Origin: UTCFX2 sp963788145
GTDB lineage: Bacteria > Chloroflexota > Anaerolineae > Anaerolineales > UBA4823
Direction: 5' to 3'
Assembly (NCBI GenBank): GCA_963788145.1
Contig: CAWBFQ010000003.1
Coordinates: forward strand, 992,001 to 1,056,000
Length of the DNA: 64,000 bases
This document shows positions 18,590 to 30,647 of the stretch, one piece after another (position 1 is the stretch's first letter; every line of letters starts with the position of its first letter). The position numbers and the translations under genes are program-made. A model generated the notes under the pieces. That model ran no database searches. It was not told the origin of the DNA and saw only the letters and a list, made by a program, of their open reading frames with translations.

Positions 18590-19039
18590 TTATGGCAGAT
18601 TCTCCAGATCGTTGAGGTCTTTATATCTGCCGCTGGCTTTCTTGTTGATCCTCAGGTGCTCCAGGCTGATCAGATTCACTTCAACGCCATCCAAGACGGC
18701 TGTCACCCGCTCCTGGTAGCACGTTTCGAATTCCACGCCAGAAATCGAAGTACAGATTTCCAACCGCACGGGTGGGATACCCATGCGGATGATTTGGTTG
18801 TCTCTCAAAAATAGTTCGGCTGAAAGCTCTGGAAGATCAAACCCGAAGGCGTGCAACACGGCGACAATCCTTTCGGCGTTATCTGGGTGGATGGCTACCC
18901 AAATATCCATATCGGCGGTGGCGCGCGGGTAGCCATGGTACCCCACCGCGTAGCCGCCGATCAGCAGATAGCGAACATCATGTTCTCTGAGCAACTTCAA
19001 AAATTCTTTGAAGTCTTGTGGTAAGCGGATCGTAGCCAT
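18590..19039 (-). CDS. Nucleotidyltransferase-fold protein (MNT/AbiEii-like)
   Basis: A 149-residue protein of the minimal nucleotidyltransferase type. The core is YLLIGGYAVGYHGYPRATAD followed by MDIWV, with the GG and DxD residues that bind metal and NTP. LEICTSISGVEFE follows and may supply the third acidic residue. The C-terminus (EHLRINKKASGRYKDLNDL) is helical. It partly overlaps a short upstream gene encoding a conserved helical protein. Such two-gene modules are common and often behave like toxin-antitoxin or abortive-infection units; that role is inferred here. Confidence 0.65.
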   Translation of the reverse strand: MATIRLPQDFKEFLKLLREHDVRYLLIGGYAVGYHGYPRATADMDIWVAIHPDNAERIVAVLHAFGFDLPELSAELFLRDNQIIRMGIPPVRLEICTSISGVEFETCYQERVTAVLDGVEVNLISLEHLRINKKASGRYKDLNDLENLP

Positions 19040-19196
19040 ACAGGATTTGCCTCATGATCTCGACAGCTTCCAGGCGCTCGGCGGGGGATTTGGACAGCCA
19101 GTATCGCCGCTCATCCGATGGCTCTGTGAGCGAAGCGACAGAAAATGCAGATTTATCCATTTTCGGGAAAGGGGAAGTTTCCATGTTTTCAATCAT
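18978..19196 (-). CDS. Small helical partner of the nucleotidyltransferase
   Basis: About 72 residues from ATG 19196 (or 19184). The recognisable part is RRYWLSKSPAERLEAVEIMR followed by YGYDPLTTRLQRI, a pattern that regularly precedes DUF6036-like nucleotidyltransferases. Its 3' end overlaps the next gene by 62 bp, so the two are coupled. TATAAT at 19217-19212 on this strand gives a short leader. The role is unknown. A toxin-antitoxin or regulatory partner is plausible. Confidence 0.55.
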   Translation of the reverse strand: MIENMETSPFPKMDKSAFSVASLTEPSDERRYWLSKSPAERLEAVEIMRQILYGYDPLTTRLQRIFEVAQRT

Positions 19197-19375
19197 AATG
19201 CGGTTTATAGGATTATACCAGCGCTGCTGCGCGCTTGCAGGTATTCGCGCTCTTTCGGTCGGTCTGGCGCGCCGCGCACACCTTCTCGCATCCATATCAA
19301 ACCGGTGATAGTCATAATTCTAATTCCAAGATGCCAAAACCGCCAGGACAAGACCGCTTGTTGATATCCGATCCC

Positions 19376-19445
19376 CCAACGTTTCACGAATACGCGAATG
19401 CCCGCCCTCCATTCGCGCATTCGTGTCCTTATCTGTGGATGGTTC
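19376..19445. repeat. Dispersed CACGAATACGCGAATG repeat
   Basis: CACGAATACGCGAATGCCC is followed by a roughly inverted CATTCGCGCATTCGTG and then TGTGGATGGTTC. Related copies are at 29.5, 32.8, 45.65, 46.5 and 56.3 kb. Confidence 0.6.
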
Positions 19446-19472
19446 TCTCAACAAATCCTTCCCCCAATCGAG

Positions 19473-19478
19473 TACAAT
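19473..19478 (+). promoter_or_regulatory. -10 box giving a leaderless start
   Basis: TACAAT ends 6 nt before ATG 19485, and no ribosome-binding site is present. Confidence 0.5.
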
Positions 19479-19484
19479 TCTTGC

Positions 19485-20100
19485 ATGACCTCCCCTCCCG
19501 CCCTCACAAACCCTCCCCCCCGACTTCACCCTGATCCGTCTGATCGACCTGCGCAAAGATTTGCGCTTGATGATCTGGCTCAACCTGATCGCGCTGGCGC
19601 TGCTGATCCCCGCCGCCTGGTTCTTTTACACCGCCGGTCGCTGGCTGCGCGTGGCTATGCGCAGCGACGTGGCGCCAGTCGGCCCCATTCCACTCCTGCC
19701 GCAGCTCCTGCTCATGCTGTTTTCCATTTTGTTTTTCATTCTGCTGCACGAACTGATCCACGGGCTGTTCTTCTGGCGATTGATCCGCGCGCGCCGCTCT
19801 TCGGCCTCCGCGGCCTGTACGCCTTCGCCGCCGCCCCCGGCTGGTATATCCCGCGCAACCCCTATCTCTGGATCGGGCTGTCGCCGCTGGTGTTGATCTC
19901 GATCTTCGGCCTGCTGCTCGTCCCGCTGATCCCGCAGTCCGTGCTGTTCGCCTGGCTTTTCGGGCTGACCTACAACGCCGCCGGCGCAGCCGGCGATCTC
20001 TATTTCGTCTTCTGGCTGCTCCTGCCGCGGACCCGATCTCTACGTCCAGGACGCGGGCGATGTGGTCCAGGTCTACGCCAAAACCTCCATTGCAGATTGA
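19485..20100 (+). CDS. DUF3267-like membrane zinc metalloprotease (frameshifted)
   Basis: About 204 residues once three indels are repaired: an extra C in the C7 run near 19512, one near 19790 and one near 20030. Transmembrane helices lie at about residues 28-48 and 68-85. The second leads into LLHELIHGLFFW, a HExxH zinc-binding motif inside the membrane region. Two further helices follow (LSPLVLISIFGLLLVPL and the next), ending in VQVYAKTSIAD and a stop at 20098. The layout matches putative intramembrane zincins of the DUF3267 type; the substrate is unknown. It probably uses a leaderless mRNA. Confidence 0.75.
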
Positions 20101-20119
20101 CCCCGACGCGTTCCGATCC

Positions 20120-21597
20120 CTACAGTGCGCGCTCCAATACCCCTCTCAATTCACCCTCGCTCAAGGCGATCGGGTTGCCCTTCATGCTGCTTGATCTGAT
20201 CGCATTTTGCACCAACCCCTCGAAATCTGCCTCGCATACGCCGTAGCGGCTCAATCCGGGGATCTGCAGTTCAGCGCCCAGCGCCATCAGCCAGCTCACC
20301 CCGTCCTCTGCGCTCGCCTGCGGGTTGCCGGTCAGCAGCCGGGCGACTTCGTCGAAGCGCTCGATGAGCGGGTGATCCGGTTGGCACTGGCGCAGCGCGG
20401 CCAGGTTGGCCTCAAACACCAGCGGCAAAAGGCGGGCGCAGATCATGCCGTGCGGCGCCGGACGCAGCCCGCCGATCGGACCGGCAAAGCCATGCACCGC
20501 CCCCAGGCGGGCGTTCGCCAGCGCCAGACCGCCAAACAGGCTCGCCAACGACATCTCCTCCCGGGCGGCAGCCTGCTGCGGGTCAGCATAAACGAGCGGC
20601 AGCGCACCGCTCGCCCGCCGGATGCCCTCCCGGCAGAGCGCATCGGTCAGCGGATTGGCCGCGTTCGAAAGGAACGCCTCGATCAGCTGGGTCAAGGCGT
20701 CCGCGCCGGTGCTGGCGGTCACCTCCCTCGGCATGCCGAAAGTGAGCTGTGGATCGACCAGGGCGACCTTTGCCAGCATCATCGGGCTGCGCAGGCTGAC
20801 CTTCACCCGTGTCGCTTGCATCCGATCACCGCGTTGCGGGTGACTTCCGCCCCCGTCCCGGCGGTGGTGGGCACAGCCACGAAGGGCAGCGGCGCGGCGC
20901 TCATCGCCCTGCCGTTCCCAATCACCTCCAGGTATTCCAGCATCCCACCGGATTGGGTCGCCAGCCCGGCGATCGCTTTGGCGGTGTCGATGGCGCTCCC
21001 ACCCCCAAACCCGATCACCCAATCACACTGCGTATCCCGGGCCAGCTCCACCCCGGCCTGGACTGATTCAACGGTGGGTTCGCCGGTTACAGCCAGCACG
21101 ATCATCCCCATGCCTTGCTCATCCAGGTAGCGCTTCATCCTTGTGAACAGCCCCGCGCCAGGTTTAAACGGCGTGGCAACCAGCGCCTTCGAGCCAAACC
21201 CGGCCCCGATTTTGCCAATTTCCTTCAGGCGCCCCGGCCCAAACAGGATTCTCGTCGCGGTCGCAAATTCAAATTCCATCTCGGCAGCCTTCTCACCAGC
21301 CTTCATCGGCAGGATAGATGTTCTCGTACTTGACCCCTGTGCGCCCTCCGCCATCATCTCGGCCACCCGATCGCGCCAGACGGCGTAATGAGCAGTCTCT
21401 TTATGCGCAGCCTGGGCTCCCTCCGTGCGATACACTTCCACCAGGATAAACCGGTTCGGGTCATCTTTCTGCTGGATCACATCAAAGCGGGCGATCCCAG
21501 GCTCTTGAACGCTCTGCTGTGCATTCTCGATCGAAGCGGTTTTAAACGCCTCCACCCATTCCGGCTTGACCTGCACAAACACCAATACCACGATCAT
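20120..21597 (-). CDS. Fusion of an antibiotic-biosynthesis-monooxygenase domain with iron-type alcohol dehydrogenase
   Basis: About 492 residues. GGAGGTGAAAGC precedes ATG 21597. Residues 1-85 are an ABM/YgiN-type ferredoxin-like domain (IVVLVFVQVKPEWVEAFK, ARFDVIQQ, RFILVEVY, HYAVWRD). After a linker of about 20 residues comes a group III iron-containing dehydrogenase: FGPGRLKEIG, then IGFGGGSAIDTAKAIAG, AVPTTAGTGAEVT, a helical domain with GALPLVYADP, and AVHGFAGPIGG with HGMICA carrying metal-ligand His residues. One frameshift near 20817 splits the long frames. The dehydrogenase half resembles maleylacetate reductase/lactaldehyde reductase relatives; the substrate is not predictable. Confidence 0.8.
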
Positions 21598-21698
21598 GCT
21601 TTCACCTCCATATTCGCGTGAATATCCACCAGGATTAAATCGCATTGTCCCAAATGCCGCAAGGTTAATCATCCTTAAAATTCGATTCTAGATTTGAT

Positions 21699-21728
21699 TT
21701 GACACGCTTCCGTCTGGCGGGTTATACT
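21699..21728 (+). promoter_or_regulatory. Promoter of the tandem phosphofructokinase gene
   Basis: TTGACA (21699-21704), an 18-bp spacer and TATACT (21723-21728). AGGAG at 21775-21779 is the ribosome-binding site for ATG 21789. Confidence 0.8.
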
Positions 21729-21788
21729 TATGGTTTGGTTGGAACCAGGGTCTCTCGAAAACCGGCCTGATAGCAGGAGTGATCATAG

Positions 21789-24038
<2,250 letters not shown>

Positions 24039-24061
24039 TCTTCCGTTCGGAGAAGGACTTC

Positions 24062-25109
24062 TTGACCAATCCCGGCAAGCCAATGGCGCCACGCCCAACC
24101 TTCAACCCTGGCTATCCACCCATCCAGCCATCCCAGCCCGAACCGAATTTCGGACAGCAGCCCGTTCATCCGGGTTCTCCGCCATCCGGCGCGCCCCACC
24201 AGCCGCCCTATCCTGCGCCCACGGCGCGCCCGCCTCAGCGGGGCCGCAGACCCGCGCCGCGAGGCAGAACCCCCCGCCGCCGCTCCATCTTCCGCCCGGG
24301 TTGTCTCGCTCTGCTGTTCGTGCTGGCTTGCCTGATGCTGACAACCATCACATATGCCATCCTGCCCGGTCGCACCAACATTCTCTTGCTGGGCATCGAT
24401 TACACCGAACCAGGCAGCTACACCGCCCGCACCGATACCATCATCCTCTCCAGCTTCACCATCCAAAAACCGCATGTCCGCATTCTCTCCATCCCACCGC
24501 GATCTGTGGGTGCAGATCCCGGGCATCGGCGAAAACCGGATCAACACCGCCCATTTTTACGCCGAGAGCGCCGAACCCGGCAGCGGTCCGCAAGCCGTCA
24601 AGCAAACGATCCAAGAGAATTTCGGCGTCCAGATGGATTATTACCTGCGGATCGAATTTGAGGGCTTTCGCGAGATTGTGGATGCGCTCGGCGGAGTGGA
24701 TATCACCCTCAGCGAGCCTACGGCTGGCTATCCGGCCGGGCGTCATCATCTCTCCGGAAACAAAGCGCTGGCTTTTGTGCGCGACCGCGCCGACGCCGAC
24801 GACTTCTTCCGCATGTCGCACGGCCAGTTGATGCTCAAAAGCCTGTTCAAAAACGTGCTCAACCCGCTCAAATGGCCGCGCCTGCCGGCGGTGGGGCGCG
24901 CCTTTTTCAGGGCGGTCGATACAGATATCCCGCTGTGGATATGGCCGCGGCTGGGTTTTATCCTGCTCTACACCGGTCCCAATGGAGTGGGTGAAAGCAT
25001 CATCAGCCGCGAGATGGTCACCCCCTACACCACCGACCAGGGCGCGAACGTGCTGCTGCCCAATTGGGACTTGATTCATTTACTCATCCGCCAGGTTTTT
25101 GGGAATTGA
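24062..25109 (+). CDS. LytR-CpsA-Psr (LCP) family cell-wall ligase (one frameshift)
   Basis: LCP enzymes transfer undecaprenyl-linked glycopolymers onto the cell wall or other envelope acceptors. A cytoplasmic Pro/Arg-rich N-terminus (residues 1-75) precedes a single TM helix (CLALLFVLACLMLTTITYA). The LCP domain then follows: NILLLGIDY, ARTDTIILSS, SIPRDLWVQIPG, GENRINTAHFYAE, then LGGVDITL and NKALAFVRDRADADDFFRM, including the Arg/Asp residues that bind the pyrophosphate. An extra base near 24497 shifts the frame in the IPRDLW motif. The start is a TTG at 24062 after AGAAGGA, 24 bp past the phosphofructokinase stop. Confidence 0.87.
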
Positions 25110-25112
25110 TGT

Positions 25113-25118
25113 TAAAAT
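25113..25118 (+). promoter_or_regulatory. Extended -10 box giving a leaderless smpB mRNA
   Basis: TGT-TAAAAT (25110-25118) is an extended -10 ending 6 nt before ATG 25125. It overlaps the end of the LCP gene. Confidence 0.5.
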
Positions 25119-25124
25119 CGCTGG

Positions 25125-25583
25125 ATGGAAAGTAATATCAAAGTCGTCGCGACCAATCGCAAGGCCAGCCACGAATTCTTTCTGCTCGATAAATTTGAAG
25201 CCGGAATCTCATTGCAGGGCAGCGAAATCAAATCGATTCGGGCCGGGCATATCAGCCTGGCCGAAGCCTATGTGCGCGTGGATGGCCAGCAAGCCTGGCT
25301 GGAAGACGCCCACATCGCACCGTATGAGAATGCCGGCAATTATGGTCATGAACCCCGCCGCCCACGCCGCCTGCTCCTCCATAAGAAAGAAATCCACAAA
25401 ATGTGGAACGAGATCCGCCAGAAAGGGATCACCATCGTTCCGCTGCGGGTCTACTTGAAAAACGGGCGGGCAAAAGTCGAGATTGCGCTCGCAAAAGGAA
25501 AGAAACTGTATGACAAAAGGGAAGTCATCGCGAAGCGGGATGTCGAAAGAGAACTTGCCCGTCAATTCCGCGGCCGGGAATGA
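25125..25583 (+). CDS. smpB: SsrA-binding protein SmpB
   Basis: A 152-residue OB-fold protein that brings tmRNA to stalled ribosomes for trans-translation. Motifs: TNRKASHEFFLLDKFEAGI, LQGSEIKSIRAGHISLAEAY, NYGHEPRRPRRLLLHKKEI, then VPLRVYLKNGRAKVEIALAK and GKKLYDKRE. The basic tail (KRDVERELARQFRGRE) inserts into the mRNA channel. The frame is complete. No ribosome-binding site precedes the ATG, but a -10 box lies 6 nt before it, so the mRNA is probably leaderless. The tmRNA gene is not in this window. Confidence 0.95.
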   Translation: MESNIKVVATNRKASHEFFLLDKFEAGISLQGSEIKSIRAGHISLAEAYVRVDGQQAWLEDAHIAPYENAGNYGHEPRRPRRLLLHKKEIHKMWNEIRQKGITIVPLRVYLKNGRAKVEIALAKGKKLYDKREVIAKRDVERELARQFRGRE

Positions 25584-26375
25584 CCTCTTTCCGCCGCATA
25601 CCATCCGGGCAGTCAATCAACTGAGCGAGGCGCGCCGCACGCGGCCTATGCCCGCCTGGTTCCGGCCAGCATCTTCAAGCGCTTCGGGATCGACGCAAAT
25701 TTCCACGATGCGGATGGAAACGATTTACTCGACCTGCGCTGCGACGCCAGCCTCTCGGTCACCGAGATGTCGGTCTACCACCAGGTCGGCTTTCGCGACC
25801 CGCTGCTGTACGGCCAGATCACCGATACGCTCAACGGGCAGATGCACATCTTGCTGTATATCCTGAATGACCCGGATTCGCCCCGCTTCGATGTGGACCG
25901 CATGCCCGATGGCACGCGCACGCTGTTCGGGACCCAGGTGCGCAACATCGAAGCAGAATTGGCCGCGATGCAGTACGGGCTTACCCCCGGTCAGCTTCGG
26001 CGCGGGCTGGGCTTGCTCGGCGAGGCGATCGAGGCCTTCGAATCATTCGTCGCCAGCCTGGGTCAGGAGATCTATTTCGCCGAGCCGCTCTATTATCACA
26101 ACGCGGTCCTGTTTGAGCGGCATGGCTTTTCCTATGCGCAAGGCAAGCGCCTGATGGAGCGCATCCAGACCGGCTTCGAGCCTGGCGGCGATCTGATCCC
26201 GCTGCTGGATAACTCCACTCCATTCCGTTCCCCCCAGGCAGCCGATAGCATCCGCCTGCGCTCGTGGGCTATTCACGACAACATCCTCGGCTCGCCGTTC
26301 AACCACGTCACCATGTATAAGAAGATCGGCGTCTCGGCCGGTTTGAATACCTGTCCAAATTGTCCCTGGTCATAA
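25580..26375 (+). CDS. Conserved-looking hypothetical protein (frameshifted)
   Basis: Begins at an ATG overlapping the smpB stop and, after joining frames near 25595 and 25635, gives about 264 residues. It reads FPPHTIRAVNQLSEARR, then HAAYARLVPASIFKRFGID, DLLDLRCDASLSVTEMSVYH and a long soluble domain rich in aromatic and acidic residues (LNGQMHILLYILNDPDSPRF, AEPLYYHNAVLFERHGFSY). It has no TM helices and no known catalytic motif that I can identify. Codon use matches its neighbours. It probably belongs to the smpB transcript. Function unknown. Confidence 0.6.
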
Positions 26376-26385
26376 GGAAACCTCT

Positions 26386-27094
26386 ATGTGGATCAATAAC
26401 ATCATCGCCCTGATCGTCACTTTCGCTGTCGCCCTGGCCTGGCTGCGCCTGAATGATTTTTTTGCCACACGCGGATGGGTCAGCAGCCGCACCAGCCGCA
26501 AATTCATCCATATCGGCACCGGCCCGTTATTTGTGCTGTGCTGGCTGCTCTTCAATGATGCGGCTTCTTCCCGTTTTTTGGCAGCCCTGGTCCCCTTCTC
26601 GATTACGATCCAGTTTGCCCTGGTCGGCCTGGGGATGATGAAAGATGAATCCACCGTGCAGGGCATGTCCCGCAGCGGGGATCGGCGTGAAATTTTGCGC
26701 GGCCCGCTCTATTATGGCATCGTCTTTGTGATCCTCACCATCCTGTTCTGGAAAGAAAACCCGGTCGGCATTGTTGCGCTGATGATGATCTGCGGCGGGG
26801 ACGGGCTGGCCGAAATCCTCGGGCGCAAATATGGCGACCCGCAAGCTGCCCTGGAGCAAAACCAAGTCCTGGGTGGGCAGTATTCGGTTTCCTGTTCGGC
26901 GCCTGGCTGCTGGCGCTCTGGTGCTGGGAGCGTTCATCCTGGCGGGCGTGTTCGCCGCCCCGATCACGGCCTACCTGCTGCCGATCACGATCATCTCGCT
27001 GGTATCCACAGTGGTTGAGTCGTTCACCCCGAACGATTTGGATAATATTACGGTTCCTGCGGTGGCGGTCGTGTTGGGGTTGATGTTGTTGTAA
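26386..27094 (+). CDS. Dolichol/phytol kinase-like CDP-transferase family membrane protein (frameshifted)
   Basis: About 235 residues with six or seven TM helices. RBS AAGGAAAC precedes the ATG. Family landmarks are SRKFIHIGTGPLFV after TM1, then GDRREILRGPLYYG, the active-site-like MMICGGDGLAEILGRKYG, the basic loop RKLPWSKTKSWVGS, and VVESFTPNDLDNITVP near the C-terminus. That order matches the SEC59/VTE5 group that phosphorylates polyprenols or phytol with CTP. Indels near 26845 and 26895 break the frame. Substrate and nucleotide cannot be decided from the sequence. Confidence 0.75.
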
Positions 27095-27209
27095 GTAATG
27101 AGAATGGGGGTGGAGTGCGGGGTAAAGCCTACAACCGTGCGAGAGTTTATCGTTTTTGAGAAAGCTCTAAATAGTTGGGATGGTTAACTTGAAAATTTTC
27201 GAGGAATTC

Positions 27210-28696
27210 ATGTCAATAGACTATGGTGAAATCGAAACTTATGACACTGATCGAGGTTTTGGTTTTGTAAGTAGGAGATTAGGAGATTTCGCGAAAAATC
27301 ATGTTTTCTTTCACATAAAGAAAATAAAAAATAAATACCCTGATTTGGCAAATAAACTTGATGATTACGCCTATTTCGGAGTGAGTTTTTGGTATTCAAT
27401 AGAAACCACAGAAAAGGGTGAGCAAGTAAGCGAAGTTTGGCTTAATGTGGATGAACTATCACATAAAACACGTGGTGAATTAATTCACGCTGTCGGCAAT
27501 TTATGGAAGGATCTTTCAAGACCACTACCCTCAATGGTTGAACGAAATCACAATTGCACTCTGTGATCAAAATGGTAGAGAAAGTTTACTACAGGAGAGA
27601 AGCGTCTTATTCAAAAACAGAAAGAAGTTGAGACGGAGAGAAAACATCTAGCTGATGAGCAGAGAAGGAAAATTGAAGAGGAAAGACGTGCAAATACAAT
27701 AGCATATCAAAATGTTACTCGGAAAATAGACAAAGAACGACAACGATTAGAGTCCGAAAGAATAGCAAGAATATTAGCAGATCAAGAAGCTGCTCAGAAA
27801 GCGATGAAGGAAGAACGAGAACGATTAGAGGCCGAAAGAATTGCAAAAGAAAATGCAGCTCAAGAAGCTGCCTGGAAAATATTGAAGGAAGAACGAGAAC
27901 AATTAGCAATCGAAAGACGTGCACAATATGAAGCAGCTCTAAAAGCTGCCCAGAAAAAGAAGAAGAACTATTGGTTAAGCGGATAGTTGAGCAAGAGATA
28001 ATTCGAGTTTCGAGAGCGGCGCAACGCAAAGCTGAAATACAAGAGCGATCCGCAAGGATTAGAAATTTCTGTATTGATCGTGACATAACCGTTCTTGCAC
28101 ATTTCACATCTATTCAGAATTTAGGTAGTATATTGGATGAAGGGCTATTAAGCCGAGATCTTCTCGCTGCGTGGGATCTGAAGCACCCTCCCAAATACAA
28201 CGATGAAGTGAGAATGGATGGATATCCTGAGGCAATATGTTTATCGGTCAGTTTTCCTAATTACCGCATGTTTTATAAGTTTAGAATGCAGTTCCCAGGC
28301 GGCTGGGTGGTGATTCTACTCAAATCCAATATTCTTTGGGAACTTGATTGTGCTTTCTGCAAGGAAAACGCAGCGTCGAATAATGTTACATCGATTTCAT
28401 TGGTCGAGAGAAAAAAAGATTCTGCATTATTTGAGATGTATAATGATTATAATCATATTCTTAGGCAACAATTGGGAATACCTAAAAATTACCCGACAAA
28501 CCCTCAAGCAGAGGTGCTTGTTTTTGACCCCATACCTACACGATACATAACTGAAGTACATTTCGAGGATATTAACCTTGTCCAGCAATGGACAAAAATA
28601 ATCCACGGAAAGTATAATCTTCAATTTGTTTACGACCAGCAGTATTTTAAGTATAGACAAGATTACGAAACATGGAGAAAATCCGATAATGAATAA
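27210..28696 (+). CDS. Cold-shock-domain/coiled-coil/DarT-type DNA ADP-ribosyltransferase toxin (frameshifted)
   Basis: Joining frames near 27522, 27595 and 27963 gives one protein of about 495 residues. Part 1 (about 1-85) is cold-shock-like: YGEIETYDTDRGFGFVSR with RNP1 GFGFV and RNP2-like HVFFHI. Part 2 (about 130-270) is a highly charged coiled coil with repeated KEERERLEAERIAKE units. Part 3 (about 290-495) is a DarT domain: VLAHFTSIQNLGSILDEGLL, EAICLSVSFPNYRMFYKFR, ILWELDCAFC, and NPQAEVLVFDPIP with the catalytic Glu. DarT enzymes ADP-ribosylate single-stranded DNA and block replication. GAGGA precedes ATG 27210; ATG 27180 is an alternative. The gene is markedly AT-rich, suggesting transfer. 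The A-run join at 27963 fits a homopolymer error. Confidence 0.75.
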
Positions 28697-28759
28697 TTCA
28701 CAAGAGCATCATTTACCCTGTCTGAAGAATATCCTAATCCTTGATCGGCCTCCAATTTG

Positions 28760-29462
28760 ATGCAAAATATGGCCAAACGTCCAGTTTTTTTACCACAAGA
28801 TAATTACCCATATGTGACAGAGACAATAATTGAATTTAAGTGGTATCCCGGTTTTGCAAAAACTCAGGCTCAAAAATCTATTGCCTCTATGCATAACGCA
28901 GCTGCAATTAATGGTATCTCTCCTGTTTTAGAAATATCATCAAAATCACCAAACCATCTAGGTGTCGCTCTTAGTGCCTTTTAACCTCAAGATTAGAATA
29001 CCTACGATGCAAGCCATCTCGGTTGAGTGCGCCTTTCAAGGAAGCAAAGTTTTTAATAAAGGAGGCCCCTATACTGACTTGTACAATGTTACAAGCAGGG
29101 AAGCAAAGACCGATGAACGTATACGAAATTCAGGTGATTTAGTCGCTTTCAATTTTCATGGTGATGATTTTCCAATTAATCCAAAAAGTGCCTTCTATGA
29201 TTGGCTATATATCATTGCATTATTTCAAAATCCTGATCTAGCCGATAAAATTCTTAAGTTTCAAGGTTATTCAGACATTGCATTTAATCCGGTTAGATCG
29301 TTTAATTGTCAGGCACATTCGGCTGCTTTATTTGCTGCCCTCAAAAAATTGGGTGAAATTGAAAGCGTTGTGAAAAATAAGGATTACTATCTGAGAGTAG
29401 TGACTGGTATGGGTGTTCAACGAACTGAACAAGTTTTTAAACAACTCCCACTTTTGCCTTGA
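28760..29462 (+). CDS. NADAR-type antitoxin of the DarT module (one frameshift)
   Basis: About 233 residues when the T4 run near 28981 is shortened by one. The N-terminal part is FLPQDNYPYVTETIIEFKWY, AQKSIASMHNAA and LEISSKSPNHLGVALSAFNL. The C-terminal part is VECAFQGSKVFNKGGPYTDLY, then SREAKTDERIRNSGDL and KSAFYDWLYIIALF, as in NADAR-fold proteins found next to DarT genes. NADAR proteins are glycosidases that remove ADP-ribose from nucleic-acid bases, so this would reverse the toxin's modification. It starts about 60 bp after the toxin stop, shares its low GC, and ATG 28769 is a possible alternative start. Activity is inferred. Confidence 0.65.
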
Positions 29463-29814
29463 GCCGTAAGCCGCATCACACGCTAGATTACCCCCGATTT
29501 CCAGACGCCGGGGGTTTGGGTATCCCAAATGGGTATCGAAGAACCATCCACGAATAAAACACAAATACACAAATGGAGGGCGGACATTTGGGTATTCGTG
29601 AACCATTCGGGGACAGTTGGTGTCGGACAACCGTTAGGGTGCGCCACCCTGCCCACCAGCCGTCTGCCGTCAGACTTCGGAAGTCTGACGGCCATTAAGG
29701 GTGCGCCGCCCACCCCATCGTCGCGCCGCGCTCCATATCTGATAAAATAGCACTCAACAAGCCGATCTTCGGTTTCTATTGGATCCAACTACGTTGTGAA
29801 CAGGAGGAAACAGC
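29463..29814. repeat. Repeat-filled spacer with a 27-bp palindrome
   Basis: No gene is seen. A copy of the CCATCCACGAATAAA..CGTGAACCATTCGGGGACAG family spans about 29540-29620. GCCCACCAGCCGTCTGCC then leads into a perfect palindrome, GCCGTCAGACTTC-G-GAAGTCTGACGGC (29666-29692). The CCCACCAGCCGTCTGCC unit recurs at 30781, so two copies flank the hydrolase gene. TAAAAT near 29743 may be its -10 box. Confidence 0.65.
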
Positions 29815-30647
29815 ATGGCACCAGATCGAACCGAAAGCAAGTACATCAACGTTGCAGAGAGCGTGGAGCTGCATATTCTCGAACGAGGGACGGGCAGCCC
29901 GATCGTCTTCATTCCCGGTCTCACCTTCTCCGGGGAAGTGTTTCAAAGCCCAGATCGAGCATTTTGCGAGCAGCCGGCGGGTTATCGCGATCGACCCGCG
30001 CAGCCAGGGAATGTCGTCCAAGGTTTCGCACGGCAACGACTACTTAACCCACGGCCGTGATCTGAACGCCCTGATCGAAGCGCTCGACCTTCACGACCTC
30101 ACCCTGGTGGGTTGGAGCACCGGTAACCTGGACCTGTGGTCGTACGTCTCCCAGTTTGGTGTGGGACCGCCTGAAGGCCGCGGTGACAATTGACATGTCG
30201 CCTGTGCCGCTTTCTGCCGACCCCGATTGGTGGGTGGAAGGCAGCATCGAAGACCTTCGCATGCTGATGAGCCAGGTGCTGCCATCGCTCGAAGGGACGC
30301 GCGGCTTCTGGAGCGACTACGCCGCTGGCGTGATGATCCAGCGTGAGATGCACCCCGGGGAGCTGGAATACATCCTCGATATGTCCGCCCGGACCCCGCA
30401 TAACACCTGCGTCGCCCTTTTTGCGAGCGCGGTGCTATCCGACTACTACGCAGCCGCCAAAGAGGTATCGGAGAAGCTGCCTTCGCTGATGTTCATCGCC
30501 GAACATTGGGCGGATGTGGCTGAGCCATTCATGCGTAAACATTTCCCCGGTACAAAAACGCACGTGATGGGCGGGCACCTGATGTTCTACGAATATCCCG
30601 ACCAGTGGAACCGGGTTCTGGAGGACTTCCTGAGCGGGATGAGCTGA
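29815..30647 (+). CDS. Alpha/beta hydrolase (frameshifted)
   Basis: About 277 residues. AGGAGG lies 7 nt before the ATG. The fold is clear: VELHILERGTGSPIVFIPG with oxyanion region, VIAIDPRSQGMSSK, the nucleophile elbow LVGWSTGNLDLW with Ser in GxSxG, a lid with DPDWWVEGS, and the His in VMGGHLMFYEYPDQW. Indels near 29948 and 30168 split it. The FIPGLTF/DPRSQG/GWSTG pattern is like non-heme peroxidase or esterase relatives; the substrate cannot be told. Copies of one repeat flank the gene on both sides (29651 and 30781). Confidence 0.8.

Noticed and set aside
18485..18814. A plus-strand open frame of 109 codons
   Set aside because: It lies opposite the 3' half of the nucleotidyltransferase gene, has no RBS, and has no recognisable domain.
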